Below, in pieces: positions 1-8,060 of a stretch of DNA of 64,000 bases. A model generated the notes under the pieces. The model was not told the origin of the DNA. It was given only the letters and a program-made list of their open reading frames with translations, and ran no database searches. A program made the translations under genes and the position numbers. The stretch comes from Ferribacterium limneticum (lineage in GTDB: Bacteria; Pseudomonadota; Gammaproteobacteria; Burkholderiales; Rhodocyclaceae): contig NZ_CP075191.1 of assembly GCF_020510625.1 (NCBI RefSeq), positions 286,001 through 350,000 of the forward strand, in the 5' to 3' direction. Each line of letters starts with the position of its first letter. The first letter of the stretch is position 1.

Positions 1-152
1 TCGTGCTGATTGAACACGACATGGGCGTGGTGATGGATATCTCCGACCGCGTTGTCGTGCTCGATTACGGCAAGAAGATCGGCGATGGCGTCCCTGAAGA
101 AGTTAAGAACAACGAAGACGTCATCAAGGCGTACCTCGGTGCTGGCCATTAA
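1..152 (+). CDS. livG: LivG-type ABC transporter ATP-binding protein, C-terminal end only
   Basis: The frame opening at base 3 encodes the last 49 residues of an ABC ATPase and stops at 150-152; the rest lies left of the window. The visible part begins in the switch region ([15 protein letters not shown]) followed by [11 protein letters not shown] and ends IKAYLGAGH, the usual LivG ending, where the switch histidine follows IE. It would energise uptake by the downstream LivH and LivM permeases. livH starts 12 bp later, so the genes are almost certainly cotranscribed. Assignment to LivG rather than LivF rests on the IEHDM motif, which LivF normally has as EQN. Confidence 0.85.
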   Translation, partial: VLIEHDMGVVMDISDRVVVLDYGKKIGDGVPEEVKNNEDVIKAYLGAGH

Positions 153-164
153 GGAGCGGGCGAG

Positions 165-1079
165 ATGAATTTCTTTCTTGAAGTGTTGATCGGCGGCCTG
201 CTTTCCGGCGTCATGTATGCGCTGGTGGCCCTCGGTTTCGTGATGATCTACAAGGCGTCCGGCGTCTTCAACTTCGCTCAGGGGGCGATGGTTTATCTCG
301 CTGCGCTGTCGGTCGTTGGTTGCATGGAGAAGGGCGCGCCGCTCTGGCTGGCGATCATCCTGGCCTTCGCGATCATGACCGCCTTCGGTATTGCCACCGA
401 GAAGTTTGTGCTGCGCAAGCTGGTCAATCAGCCGCCGATTGCCTTGTTTATGGCGACTATCGGTCTGGCCTTCTTCATCGAAGGTCTGGCCCCGATGATT
501 TTCGGCAGCGAGCCGCGGGCACTGGAGCTGGGTATTGTCGATGAGCCGATTCCCTGGATCCTCGACAACTGGAACATGGTGATTTCCAAGTTCGATCTGG
601 TTGCTGCCGGTGTCGCGGCCGTCCTGGTTGCAACGCTCGCCCTGTTCTTCCAATACACCCGTGTCGGCCGCGCCCTGCGCGCCGTGGCGGATGACCACCA
701 GGCCGCCTTGTCGATCGGCATTCCGCTGCAGCACATCTGGGCCATCGTCTGGGGTGTGGCCGGTTTCGTCGCCCTGGTTGCCGGCATGATGTGGGGCGCC
801 CGCAACGGTGTGCAGTTTGCGCTTACTTTCACCGCACTCAAGGCCCTGCCTGTGTTGATTCTCGGTGGCTTCACCTCCGTGCCGGGGGCGATTGTCGGCG
901 GCCTGATTATCGGCGCCTCCGAGAAACTGGCTGAAATCTACATTCCGCCGGTCATGCAGGATCTGTTCGGCGGCAACTTCGGCGGCATCGAGGGCTGGTT
1001 CCCTTATGTGCTGGCGCTGCTGTTCCTGCTGGTTCGACCGGAAGGCCTGTTCGGCGAAAAACACATTGACCGGGTTTAA
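165..1079 (+). CDS. livH: Branched-chain amino acid-type ABC transporter permease (LivH family)
   Basis: This 304-aa integral membrane protein is made almost entirely of hydrophobic segments. It carries the LivH landmarks: an early FNFAQGAMVYLAA segment after the first helices, VGRALRAVADDHQAALSIGI in the cytoplasmic EAA-like coupling loop near residues 165-190, and the ending LVRPEGLFGE. It forms half of the inner-membrane channel with the LivM protein at 1204. An AAGGAGCGGG-like ribosome site sits just before the ATG. The substrate cannot be read from the permease. The neighbouring aryl/acyl-CoA ligase suggests an aromatic or branched acid, but that is inference. Confidence 0.93.
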   Translation: MNFFLEVLIGGLLSGVMYALVALGFVMIYKASGVFNFAQGAMVYLAALSVVGCMEKGAPLWLAIILAFAIMTAFGIATEKFVLRKLVNQPPIALFMATIGLAFFIEGLAPMIFGSEPRALELGIVDEPIPWILDNWNMVISKFDLVAAGVAAVLVATLALFFQYTRVGRALRAVADDHQAALSIGIPLQHIWAIVWGVAGFVALVAGMMWGARNGVQFALTFTALKALPVLILGGFTSVPGAIVGGLIIGASEKLAEIYIPPVMQDLFGGNFGGIEGWFPYVLALLFLLVRPEGLFGEKHIDRV

Positions 1080-1101
1080 GGAAATGCTGATCAAGGCACC
1101 C

Positions 1102-1171
1102 CCGTCATTCCCGCGAAGGCGGGAATCCATGAACTCAAGCAACTGGATCCCCGCTTTCGCGGGGATGACGA
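1102..1171. repeat. REP-like inverted repeat between livH and livM
   Basis: The element reads GTCATTCCCGCGAAGGCGGGAATCC, a short spacer, then GGATCCCCGCTTTCGCGGGGATGAC in pieces, with two internal hairpins (CCCGCGAAGGCGGG and CCCCGCTTTCGCGGGG) and complementary GTCAT/ATGAC ends. Related copies lie at 27587-27652 inside iorAB and at 29840-29911. It sits between two cotranscribed permease genes, where it could affect message stability. Confidence 0.85.
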
Positions 1172-1203
1172 ATCAGTCAGCGTTTCTCCAAGGAGAACAA
1201 TAA

Positions 1204-2280
1204 ATGCTTTATCGTGAAGCCGGTCAATTCAAGACCACCTACGCCGCCGACCAGCAGCTCTTTCCGATCCGTCAGGACCGGATCGGCGTCATCACCCTGC
1301 TCGTCGTCGCCTTTCTCGGCGTGCCGTTCTTTGCCAGCGAATACTGGTTCTCGGCCATCCTGATTCCCTTCCTGATCTTTGCGCTGGCGGCGCTCGGCCT
1401 CAATATCCTGACCGGTTATGCTGGCCAGCTATCACTAGGTTCGGCGGCCTTCATGGCGGTTGGCGCCTATGCCGCCTACAACTTCCAGTTGCGCATCGAA
1501 GGCATCCCGATTCTGGTTTCCTTCGCGCTGGCTGGCCTGACCGCAGCCGGTGTCGGCATCCTGTTCGGTCTGCCATCGCTGCGCATCAAGGGCTTCTACC
1601 TCGCGGTGGCGACACTGGCGGCCCAATTCTTCATCGTCTGGTGCCTGACCAAGTTCCCCTGGCTGTCCAACAATTCGTCTTCGGGCGTGATTTCGACGCA
1701 GCAGCTGATCTTCTTCGGCCATGAACTGAAGACACCGGTCGAGAAATACCTGCTCGTGCTCTCCATCGTCGTCGTCATGGCGCTGGCCGCCAAGAACATG
1801 GTCCGTTCGACCACGGGCCGGGCCTGGATGGCGGTGCGCGACATGGATGTGGCGGCGTCGGTGATCGGTATCAAGCTGATGCCGACCAAGCTGCTCGCCT
1901 TCGCTGTCAGTTCCTTCTACTGCGGTGTGGCCGGCGCGCTGTACGCCTTCTGCTACCTCGGTTCGGTCGAGCCGGATGGCTTCTCGCTGGAAATGTCCTT
2001 CAAGATCCTGTTCATGATCATCATCGGCGGGGTCGGTTCGATCATGGGCAGTTTCCTCGGCGCTGCCTTCATTTTGCTGCTGCCGATCTTTCTCGACATC
2101 ACCCTGCCGTTCATGGCCGATCTGTTCGGCCTGCCGTTTTCCAGCGCTACCGTGTCGCACATCCAGATTACGGTGTTCGGTGCGCTGATCATGTTCTTCC
2201 TGATCGTTGAACCACACGGGCTGGCCCGTCTGTGGCAAATCGCCAAGGAGAAGCTGCGCCTGTGGCCCTTCCCGCACTAG
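1204..2280 (+). CDS. livM: Branched-chain amino acid-type ABC transporter permease (LivM family)
   Basis: The 358-aa polytopic protein shows the LivM pattern: LNILTGYAGQLSLGSAAFMAVGAYAA near residues 65-90 (seen in shorter parts), the IKGFYLAVATLAAQF segment, the coupling loop GRAWMAVRDMDVAASVIGI around 200-220, and a GGVGSIMGSFLGA segment near 280. It pairs with LivH at 165. The ATG at 1204 is preceded by AAGGAGAACAATAA, a good ribosome site. The upstream gap of about 120 bp is filled by a REP-like element, an unusual spacer inside a transporter operon. Confidence 0.93.
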   Translation: MLYREAGQFKTTYAADQQLFPIRQDRIGVITLLVVAFLGVPFFASEYWFSAILIPFLIFALAALGLNILTGYAGQLSLGSAAFMAVGAYAAYNFQLRIEGIPILVSFALAGLTAAGVGILFGLPSLRIKGFYLAVATLAAQFFIVWCLTKFPWLSNNSSSGVISTQQLIFFGHELKTPVEKYLLVLSIVVVMALAAKNMVRSTTGRAWMAVRDMDVAASVIGIKLMPTKLLAFAVSSFYCGVAGALYAFCYLGSVEPDGFSLEMSFKILFMIIIGGVGSIMGSFLGAAFILLLPIFLDITLPFMADLFGLPFSSATVSHIQITVFGALIMFFLIVEPHGLARLWQIAKEKLRLWPFPH

Positions 2281-2393
2281 GAGGCGACCCCGAAATGATT
2301 CTGGCGTTGTTGTGCCGCCTCGCCGTACTAAACGTACTGTCTTCGGCGGCACGCCTAGCCAGAACCGCTTTGCTTCATTCCGGGCTCACCTCC
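2280..2393. repeat. Long imperfect palindrome between livM and the binding-protein gene
   Basis: The outer arms are GGAGGCGACCCCGAAATGA on the left and, read on the opposite strand, GGAGGTGAGCCCGGAATGA on the right, followed by TTCTGGC on both. The centre is TGCCGCC...GTAC facing GTAC...GGCGGCA. The whole 114-bp spacer can fold into one cruciform or RNA stem starting at the livM stop codon. It could act as a partial terminator or RNA-stabilising structure setting different expression of the binding protein. Confidence 0.65.
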
Positions 2394-2427
2394 CGGTCAG
2401 TAGTTGATAACTAAAGGAGACAAAACC

Positions 2428-3750
2428 ATGATTAAAAGCTTCAAACCTGCCCTGAGTGCCGTTGCGCTTTCCCTGGCGATGCTGTCTCAAGGTGCAGCAG
2501 CTGCCGAAGAACAGTTTTTTCCGCTGATCGACTACCGCGTCGGCCCCTATGGCTCGAACGGCCAGGCTTTCTACGGTGGTTTCATCGATTACCTCAACTA
2601 CGTCAATCTGAAGGAAAAGGGCGTCAATGGCGTCCAGATGACCTACGAAGAGTGCGAAACCGAGTACAACAACGCCAAGGGCGTCGAGTGCTACGAGCGC
2701 CTGAAGGGCAAGGCCGCCAAGTCGGCCGGCCCGCTGCACACGATGTCGACCGGCATCTCCTACGCCCTGATCGACAAGTCGGCCCAGGACAAGCTGCCGC
2801 TGGCCATGATGGGTTACGGCCGCACCGACGCGGTTGATGGCTCGGTCTTCCCGTATGCCTTCCCGCTGGTCACCACCTACCAGATGCAGGCCTCGGCCAT
2901 CGTCAAGTTCCTCAAGGACAAGAACGGTGGCAGCCTGGCCGGCAAGAAGATCGTTTATCTGTATCACGACTCCGCCTACGGCAAGGAAGCCATCGTCGCG
3001 CTGAATGCCGAAGCCGCGCTGAACAAGTTCGAGATGGTGCAGATTCCGGTGGCCCACCCGGGTAACGAGCAGGGCGCCCAGTGGCTGAAGATTCGCCAGG
3101 AGAAGCCTGATTTCGTCATTTTCTGGGGCTGGGGCGTGATGAACCAGACCGCATTGAAAGCCGCCCAGAAGGTTGGTTATCCGCGTGACAAGATGATCGG
3201 TTCGTGGTGGACCGGTTCAGAGGAAGACGTCGTACCGGCCGGCGATGCCGCCAAGGGCTACATGGCTGCAACCTGGAATGTCGCTGGCAAGCAGGTGCCG
3301 GTGATCGCCGACATCGAGAAGGTGGTTTACGGCGCCGGCAAGGGCAACCTGCAGGACAAGGCCAAGATCGGCACCATCCTCTACAACCGTGGTGTTTCCG
3401 CCGCCGTGCTGTCGGTTGAAGCCATCCGCAAGGGTCAGGAAAAGTACGGCAAGGGTAAGGCGCTGACGGGCGAACAGACCCGCTGGGCGCTGGAAAACCT
3501 GAATATCACCGACGCCCGCCTGAAGACCCTGGGTGCGACCGACCTGTTGCCGGAAATCAAGACCTCCTGCGACAACCACGAAGGTTCCGGCAAGGTGAAG
3601 ATCCAGCAGTGGGATGGCGCCAAGTGGGTGCCGGTGTCCGGCTGGATCGAGGGTAACAAGGCGCTGATCCACCCGTTGTTCCAGGCTTCTGCCAAGCAGT
3701 ACGCCAAGGAAAAGGGCATCACGCCGCGCGATTGCTCGAAAGAGAAATAA
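2428..3750 (+). CDS. Periplasmic substrate-binding protein of the LIV-type ABC transporter
   Basis: The 440-aa product begins with a clear Sec signal peptide (MIKSFKPALSAVALSLAMLS...AAAAEE, cleavage likely near residue 25). It has the long type-I periplasmic binding fold, including an IVYLYHDSAYGKEAI segment near residues 180-195 and FVIFWGWGVMNQTALKAA near 235. I chose the ATG at 2428 because AAGGAGA lies eight bases upstream; a TTG at 2404 would break the signal peptide. At this length it belongs to the larger variant seen with aromatic-acid LIV systems. The ligand is not determined. The gene lies after livM across a palindromic spacer and before livF. Confidence 0.9.
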   Translation: MIKSFKPALSAVALSLAMLSQGAAAAEEQFFPLIDYRVGPYGSNGQAFYGGFIDYLNYVNLKEKGVNGVQMTYEECETEYNNAKGVECYERLKGKAAKSAGPLHTMSTGISYALIDKSAQDKLPLAMMGYGRTDAVDGSVFPYAFPLVTTYQMQASAIVKFLKDKNGGSLAGKKIVYLYHDSAYGKEAIVALNAEAALNKFEMVQIPVAHPGNEQGAQWLKIRQEKPDFVIFWGWGVMNQTALKAAQKVGYPRDKMIGSWWTGSEEDVVPAGDAAKGYMAATWNVAGKQVPVIADIEKVVYGAGKGNLQDKAKIGTILYNRGVSAAVLSVEAIRKGQEKYGKGKALTGEQTRWALENLNITDARLKTLGATDLLPEIKTSCDNHEGSGKVKIQQWDGAKWVPVSGWIEGNKALIHPLFQASAKQYAKEKGITPRDCSKEK

Positions 3751-3934
3751 GGATGTTCCTCCCCCTTTAAGTGGGAGGTTAGGAGGGGGATGGGTTGGGC
3801 TTGCCCGATAACCCATCCCCACCCCGGCCGGAGGGCTGGCTTTGCATAGCCAGCCCGTTCAGGCGGCACAGAGCGGTGCTCTGCGAAACCCCGCCTTCAC
3901 CCCCTTGAAGGGGTGGGGAGATGTAAGGACGCAT
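3751..3934 (+). promoter_or_regulatory. Intergenic hairpin array between binding protein and livF
   Basis: This 184-bp gap has no credible gene. It holds three successive stems: GGGATGGGTT with AACCCATCCC (3787-3819), GGGCTGGC with GCCAGCCC (3833-3856), and CCCCTTGAAGGGG near 3901-3913. They probably act on the polycistronic message as terminator/attenuator or RNase barriers downstream of the abundant binding-protein transcript. The role is inferred from position only. Confidence 0.45.
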
Positions 3935-4765
3935 ATGACTACACAAACTGCCGCTGCGGCGGGCGAAAACTACCTGAGCATCAACAACATCGAGGTCATC
4001 TACGACCACGTGATTCTGGTGCTCAAGGGGGTGTCGCTGAACGTGCCGAAAGGCAAGATCGTCGCCTTGCTCGGTGCCAACGGCGCCGGCAAATCGACGA
4101 CCCTGAAGGCGATCTCCAATCTCCTGCATGCCGAGCGCGGCGATGTGACCAAGGGTTCGGTCGAATACAAGGGCCAGCGCATCGACCAGCTCACCCCGAA
4201 CGAGCTGGTCAAGCGCGGTGTCATCCAGGTCATGGAAGGGCGCCATTGCTTCGGCCACCTGACCATCGAGGAAAACCTGCTGACCGGCGCCTACACGCGC
4301 AGCATTTCGCGCGGCGAACTGAAGGACAGCCTGGAAAAGGTCTATCACTACTTCCCGCGCCTGAAGACGCGGCGCACTTCGCAGGCCGGCTATACCTCGG
4401 GTGGCGAGCAGCAGATGTGCGCCATCGGCCGGGCGCTGATGGCCAGGCCGGAAATGATCCTGCTCGATGAACCGTCGATGGGCCTGGCGCCGCAGATTGT
4501 TGAAGAGATTTTCGAGATTGTTAAGGATTTGAATAGTCGCGAGAACGTGAGTTTCCTGCTTGCTGAGCAGAACACCATGGTGGCGCTGAGGTATGCGGAC
4601 TTCGGGTACATCCTGGAGAACGGGCGGGTGGTGATGGAGGGGGATGCGGAAGACCTGCGGACCAATGAGGATGTTAAGGAGTTCTATCTGGGGCTGAGTT
4701 CGGCCGGGAGGAAGTCCTTCAAGGACGTCAAACACTATCGTCGCCGCAAACGCTGGCTTTCGTAA
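3935..4765 (+). CDS. livF: LivF-type ABC transporter ATP-binding protein with C-terminal basic extension
   Basis: The 276-aa ATPase has Walker A GANGAGKST near residue 50, a signature loop TSGGEQQMCAIGRALMARP, Walker B MILLDEPSMGLAP and the LivF-type switch AEQN. It powers the LivH/LivM channel encoded upstream. The start at 3935 follows GTAAGGACGCAT and leaves a short alanine-rich N-terminus. It is longer than typical LivF (about 235-240 aa) because of a tail after the usual FYLGL ending, SSAGRKSFKDVKHYRRRKRW, which is strongly basic. The last third (from about 4500) switches to less GC-rich codons. Confidence 0.92.
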   Translation: MTTQTAAAAGENYLSINNIEVIYDHVILVLKGVSLNVPKGKIVALLGANGAGKSTTLKAISNLLHAERGDVTKGSVEYKGQRIDQLTPNELVKRGVIQVMEGRHCFGHLTIEENLLTGAYTRSISRGELKDSLEKVYHYFPRLKTRRTSQAGYTSGGEQQMCAIGRALMARPEMILLDEPSMGLAPQIVEEIFEIVKDLNSRENVSFLLAEQNTMVALRYADFGYILENGRVVMEGDAEDLRTNEDVKEFYLGLSSAGRKSFKDVKHYRRRKRWLS

Positions 4766-4884
4766 TGGCAGTGCGCCGCTCATGGCGGCGTTGTCGGCGG
4801 GCTTGTTTGCAAGAGCAAACGGCGCCCGCCTCCGCCTTGCCCTGAGCGACTACATTGCCATTCCGGGAGCCGCCTGGGGAGGCT

Positions 4885-4921
4885 CCCACGGTCAACCGGA
4901 AAAAACGGAGAAAAATGAAAT
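4885..4921 (-). repeat. Dispersed repeat copy A (TTGACCGTGG element)
   Basis: On the minus strand this reads TTTCATTTTTCTCCG, then TTTTTTCCGGTTGACCGTGG. Close relatives occur at 16381-16417, 24669-24707 and 29941-29980. This copy lies directly over the ribosome-binding region of the downstream CoA-ligase gene: on the plus strand it supplies ACGGAG and the overlapping ATGAAATGA in which the gene's ATG sits. Confidence 0.7.
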
Positions 4922-6149
4922 GAGCTATTACGACCCGCTCGAGACCCGCGATCCGGATGAGCGCGAAGCCGATCTGATGGACAAGCTGGCACGCCAGGTG
5001 GCGCATGCCAAGGAAACGACGCATTACTATTTTCAGACGCTGGCCGGGATCAATCCCTTCGAGTGCACGACGCGCGAGGCACTGGCCAGATTGCCGCTGA
5101 CCCGCAAGCGCGACCTGATCGAGCTGCAGAAAAAGACGCCGCCCTTCGGTGGCCTGAATGCGCTAGCCCGCAGCAAGGCCCGCCGGGTGTTCGCCTCGCC
5201 GGGGCCGATCTACGAACTGCAGGGCGCCGAGATGGATCACTGGCGCATGGCCCGGGCGCTCTATGCCGCCGGGTTTCGGCATGGCGACCTGATCCACAAT
5301 TGCTTCTCCTACCACTTCACGCCCGGCGCCTTTATCTTCGAGGGTGGGGCACGCAAGCTGGGTTGCCCGGTCTTTCCCGGCGGTGTCGGGCAGACCGAGC
5401 AGCAAGTGCAGGCCATGGTCGATCTGAAGCCGGATGGCTATGTCGGCACGCCGTCCTTTTTGCGCATCATCGTCGAGAAGGCCGAGGAACTCGGTGCCGA
5501 TATTTCCTCGCTGAAGAAAGCATTGGTGTCCGGTGAGGCGTTGCCCGGCATTACCCGCAACTGGCTGAACGAACGCGGTATCGCGGTTCGCCAGTGCTAT
5601 GCGACGGCCGACATCGGCGCCATCGCCTACGAAACTGAAGCTGAGGAAGGGCTGGTCGTCGAGGAGGAGTTGCTGGTCGAAATCGTTCGTCCCGGCACCG
5701 GTGATCCGGTCGAACCCGGTGAGGTCGGCGAGGTGGTGGTGACCAGCTTCAGTCCGGATTACCCGCTGATCCGTTTCGCCACCGGCGATCTGTCGGCCAT
5801 CCTGCCGGGCCGTTCGCCCTGCGGTCGCAGCAATATCCGGCTCAAGGGCTGGCTGGGCCGGGCGGATCAGACCACCAAGATCAAGGGCATGTTTGTGCAT
5901 CCGGAACAGGTGGCCGAGATCGCCGTTCGGCACCCGGAAATTCATCGCATGCGGCTGGTGGTCGACAACCCCGGCGGCCAGGATCGCATGGTCCTGCACT
6001 GCGAGATCGAGGCGGGTAACGAGGTTCTGGACAAGGCGGTGGTCAGCAGCTTGCGCGAAGTGACCAAACTGCGCGGCGAAGTGGCCTTTTCGGCGCCGGG
6101 GGGCTTGCCCAACGACGGGAAGGTGATCGAAGATAGCCGGGTTTATTGA
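4920..6149 (+). CDS. Phenylacetate-CoA ligase family AMP-forming acyl/aryl-CoA ligase
   Basis: The 409-aa protein resembles PaaK-type ligases, which activate aromatic or other carboxylates to CoA thioesters with ATP. It shows the family's N-terminal DPLETRDPDERE...LARQVAHAK start, a central YGTPSF-like VGTPSFLRIIVEKAEE, CYATADIGAIAYE near residue 225, the RFATGDLS adenylate motif and GRADQTTKIKGMFVHPEQV at the C-domain hinge. The usual SSGTTG phosphate loop is replaced by ASPGPIYE near residue 90. The start at 4920 follows ACGGAG; the ATG at 4915 is followed at once by AAA TGA. Position after a LIV importer suggests it activates the imported acid. Confidence 0.85.
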   Translation: MSYYDPLETRDPDEREADLMDKLARQVAHAKETTHYYFQTLAGINPFECTTREALARLPLTRKRDLIELQKKTPPFGGLNALARSKARRVFASPGPIYELQGAEMDHWRMARALYAAGFRHGDLIHNCFSYHFTPGAFIFEGGARKLGCPVFPGGVGQTEQQVQAMVDLKPDGYVGTPSFLRIIVEKAEELGADISSLKKALVSGEALPGITRNWLNERGIAVRQCYATADIGAIAYETEAEEGLVVEEELLVEIVRPGTGDPVEPGEVGEVVVTSFSPDYPLIRFATGDLSAILPGRSPCGRSNIRLKGWLGRADQTTKIKGMFVHPEQVAEIAVRHPEIHRMRLVVDNPGGQDRMVLHCEIEAGNEVLDKAVVSSLREVTKLRGEVAFSAPGGLPNDGKVIEDSRVY

Positions 6150-6163
6150 TCCGGATATCTTTC

Positions 6164-6664
6164 ATGCGAATTTTCGTGCTTGCGCTGGCCTGGCTGGCGC
6201 TCTCGGCCCAAGCCGCCGAGCCGGTTCTGCGGCCGTCGGCGCGGCTGCTGTTCAAGCAACCGGAGATGCTGAAAGCCGGGCAGTGCGTGCGTTACGAAGA
6301 GGGTGGGGCCGGCTTTATCGTCACCGAGCCGGTTTTTTACCTCAAAGGCGAAGTGATCGCGGCGGAAGTCCGGTCGCGCCACCTGGCCAAGTGCCCGGTG
6401 GTGCCCGGCAAGAATATCGAGCAATACAGCCGCGACGAATTCAACCGCCACGCCAATGCCTTCCCCTGCGTGGCGCAGGATGTGGCCGAGCGTGACGAGC
6501 AGATCGGCGTCGTTCGTGTCCGGGTCAGCGATTGGGAAACGCCGCATGCCAAGAAGGCTGAAAATGCCGGGCGGCTCTATCGCGGCATGTTCGTCGACCG
6601 GAAACTGGCCAAAGACCTGGAAATCGAGCTGGAGGCCGACCTGCTCGGCATTTGCGAGCAGTAG
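6164..6664 (+). CDS. Exported hypothetical protein
   Basis: The 166-aa product starts with a short signal peptide (MRIFVLALAWLALSAQAAEP, cleavage after AQA). The mature part has two likely strand-rich stretches and cysteines at CVRYEEGG, KCPVV, FPCVAQD and the C-terminal GICEQ, which could form two disulfides. I recognise no characterised family. It follows the CoA ligase by 14 bp on the same strand and probably shares its transcript. The ATG at 6164 puts the hydrophobic core at the right distance from the N-terminus. Confidence 0.7.
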   Translation: MRIFVLALAWLALSAQAAEPVLRPSARLLFKQPEMLKAGQCVRYEEGGAGFIVTEPVFYLKGEVIAAEVRSRHLAKCPVVPGKNIEQYSRDEFNRHANAFPCVAQDVAERDEQIGVVRVRVSDWETPHAKKAENAGRLYRGMFVDRKLAKDLEIELEADLLGICEQ

Positions 6665-6674
6665 GCCTGCACTC

Positions 6675-6691
6675 GGGCGGCTGCGCCGCCC
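6675..6691. terminator. Convergent hairpin
   Basis: GGGCGGC, loop TGC, then GCCGCCC followed by TCCCTTTG. It lies between the 3' ends of the plus-strand exported-protein gene and the minus-strand racemase gene, where a two-way terminator is expected. The T-tract is weak. Confidence 0.55.
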
Positions 6692-6711
6692 TCCCTTTGA
6701 TTATTGCCGCG

Positions 6712-7890
6712 CTATTGATTCGTGCTGACCGCCCCGCTGGCTGCCAGCCGTTCGATTTCAGCATCGGACAAGCCTAGTTCCGACAGGATTTCGCGGCCGT
6801 GTTCCCCCAATAGCGGTGGCGGTGCCTGAATCGCTCCCGGGGTGCGCGACAAGCGAGGAGCAGGGGCGGGTTGCCTGACCCCTGCCACGTCGACGAAGGC
6901 TTCGCGAGCCACATTGTGCGGGTGCGCCGGGGCTTCCTTCATGCTCAGCACGGGCCAGACGCAATCATCGCTGTCGTCAAACAGCGCTTCCCAGTGGCTG
7001 CGAGGCTCGCGCTTGAATATTTCGACCAGCCGCTGCTGCATCACCGGCCAGCGCGTGGTGTCGTACTGCTGGCCGGTAAAGTCCGGGTCGCCGCTCAGCC
7101 CCAGCCGCTTGACAAAGGTCGCGTAGAACTGCGGTTCGAGCGGGCAAACGCTGATCCACAGGCCGTCGGCGCATTGATAGACGTCGTAGAAGGGGGCGCT
7201 CGAATCAATGGCGCACTGCCCCTCCCATTCACCCAGTGCTTCGAGATTGAACAGGCCGTGGGCGAGCACTGCCGCGCCTTCGCACATGGCGGCGTCGATG
7301 ACCTGGCCCTTGCCGCTGCTCCTGGCTTCGAGCAGGGCGCAGGCAATGCCCCAGGCCAGCATCAGGCCGCCACCGCCCATGTCGCCGACCAGCGTCGGTG
7401 GCGCCCATGGGGCACCGCCGTGGCGACGCCCGGTATCGAGTACCCCGGCCAGCGCGGCGTAATTGGCGTCGTGGCCGGCCCGGGGGGCAAGCGGGCCGGT
7501 TTGGCCCCAGCCGGTCATCCGGCCATAGATCAGTCGTGGATTGAGCCCAAGGCAAACCTCCGGGCCATAGCCCAGGCGTTCCATGACGCCAGGGCGGAAG
7601 CCTTCGATCAGCACATCGGCCTCGGCGATCAGCTTGAAAACCAGGTTTTTGGCTTCCGGGTGCTTCAAGTCAATGCACAGCGATTTCTTGCCGCGATTGG
7701 CCACCGCCTTGCGCCCACCGCCAAACAATTGTGAGGCAAAGGTGCCGCCGGCCCTTTCGAGCAGGGTGACCTCCGCGCCCATGTCGGCGAGCAGCATGCC
7801 GCAGAAGGGGCCGGGGCCGATGCCGGCGAATTCGACCACCTTGATGCCGGCCAGGGGGCCGCGTGCTTTTGTTTTCGATGAGTTTTGCAT
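6712..7890 (-). CDS. CaiB/BaiF CoA-transferase family protein, alpha-methylacyl-CoA racemase type
   Basis: The 392-aa protein has the family III CoA-transferase fold. Its N-terminus reads PLAGIKVVEFAGIGPGPFCGMLLADMGAEV, shown here as two pieces: PLAGIKVVEFAGIGPGP and FCGMLLADMGAEV. The racemase signature GHDANYAALAGVL near residue 145 carries the catalytic-type histidine. VGDMGGGGLMLAWGI near residue 175 carries the aspartate, and GQVIDAAMCEGAAVLAHG follows. In AMACR enzymes these His and Asp residues invert the alpha-carbon of 2-methylacyl-CoA thioesters, which fits branched-acid catabolism. A transferase role for another acyl-CoA cannot be excluded. It is convergent with the upstream operon and monocistronic. 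Confidence 0.85.
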   Translation of the reverse strand: MQNSSKTKARGPLAGIKVVEFAGIGPGPFCGMLLADMGAEVTLLERAGGTFASQLFGGGRKAVANRGKKSLCIDLKHPEAKNLVFKLIAEADVLIEGFRPGVMERLGYGPEVCLGLNPRLIYGRMTGWGQTGPLAPRAGHDANYAALAGVLDTGRRHGGAPWAPPTLVGDMGGGGLMLAWGIACALLEARSSGKGQVIDAAMCEGAAVLAHGLFNLEALGEWEGQCAIDSSAPFYDVYQCADGLWISVCPLEPQFYATFVKRLGLSGDPDFTGQQYDTTRWPVMQQRLVEIFKREPRSHWEALFDDSDDCVWPVLSMKEAPAHPHNVAREAFVDVAGVRQPAPAPRLSRTPGAIQAPPPLLGEHGREILSELGLSDAEIERLAASGAVSTNQ

Positions 7891-8060
7891 GGTATCCGGG
7901 GACTGTTCGTGAAGAGTTTGTCTGGGTGGCAGCCCGCATTATCGGGCCTCATGTGTTCTCCCGAAAAGCCCTGTTGATCGGCCATCGGGCGTGACGCTGG
8001 CCGCTTGATCAGGCACACTCTGCCGGTATGCCAAGCCGATCAGGCAAAGGATCCACGCTG

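Noticed and set aside
1006..1203. Short frame between livH and livM
   Set aside because: Its sequence is the translated REP-like element (FPRRRES...IPAFAGMT), a well-known kind of false gene.
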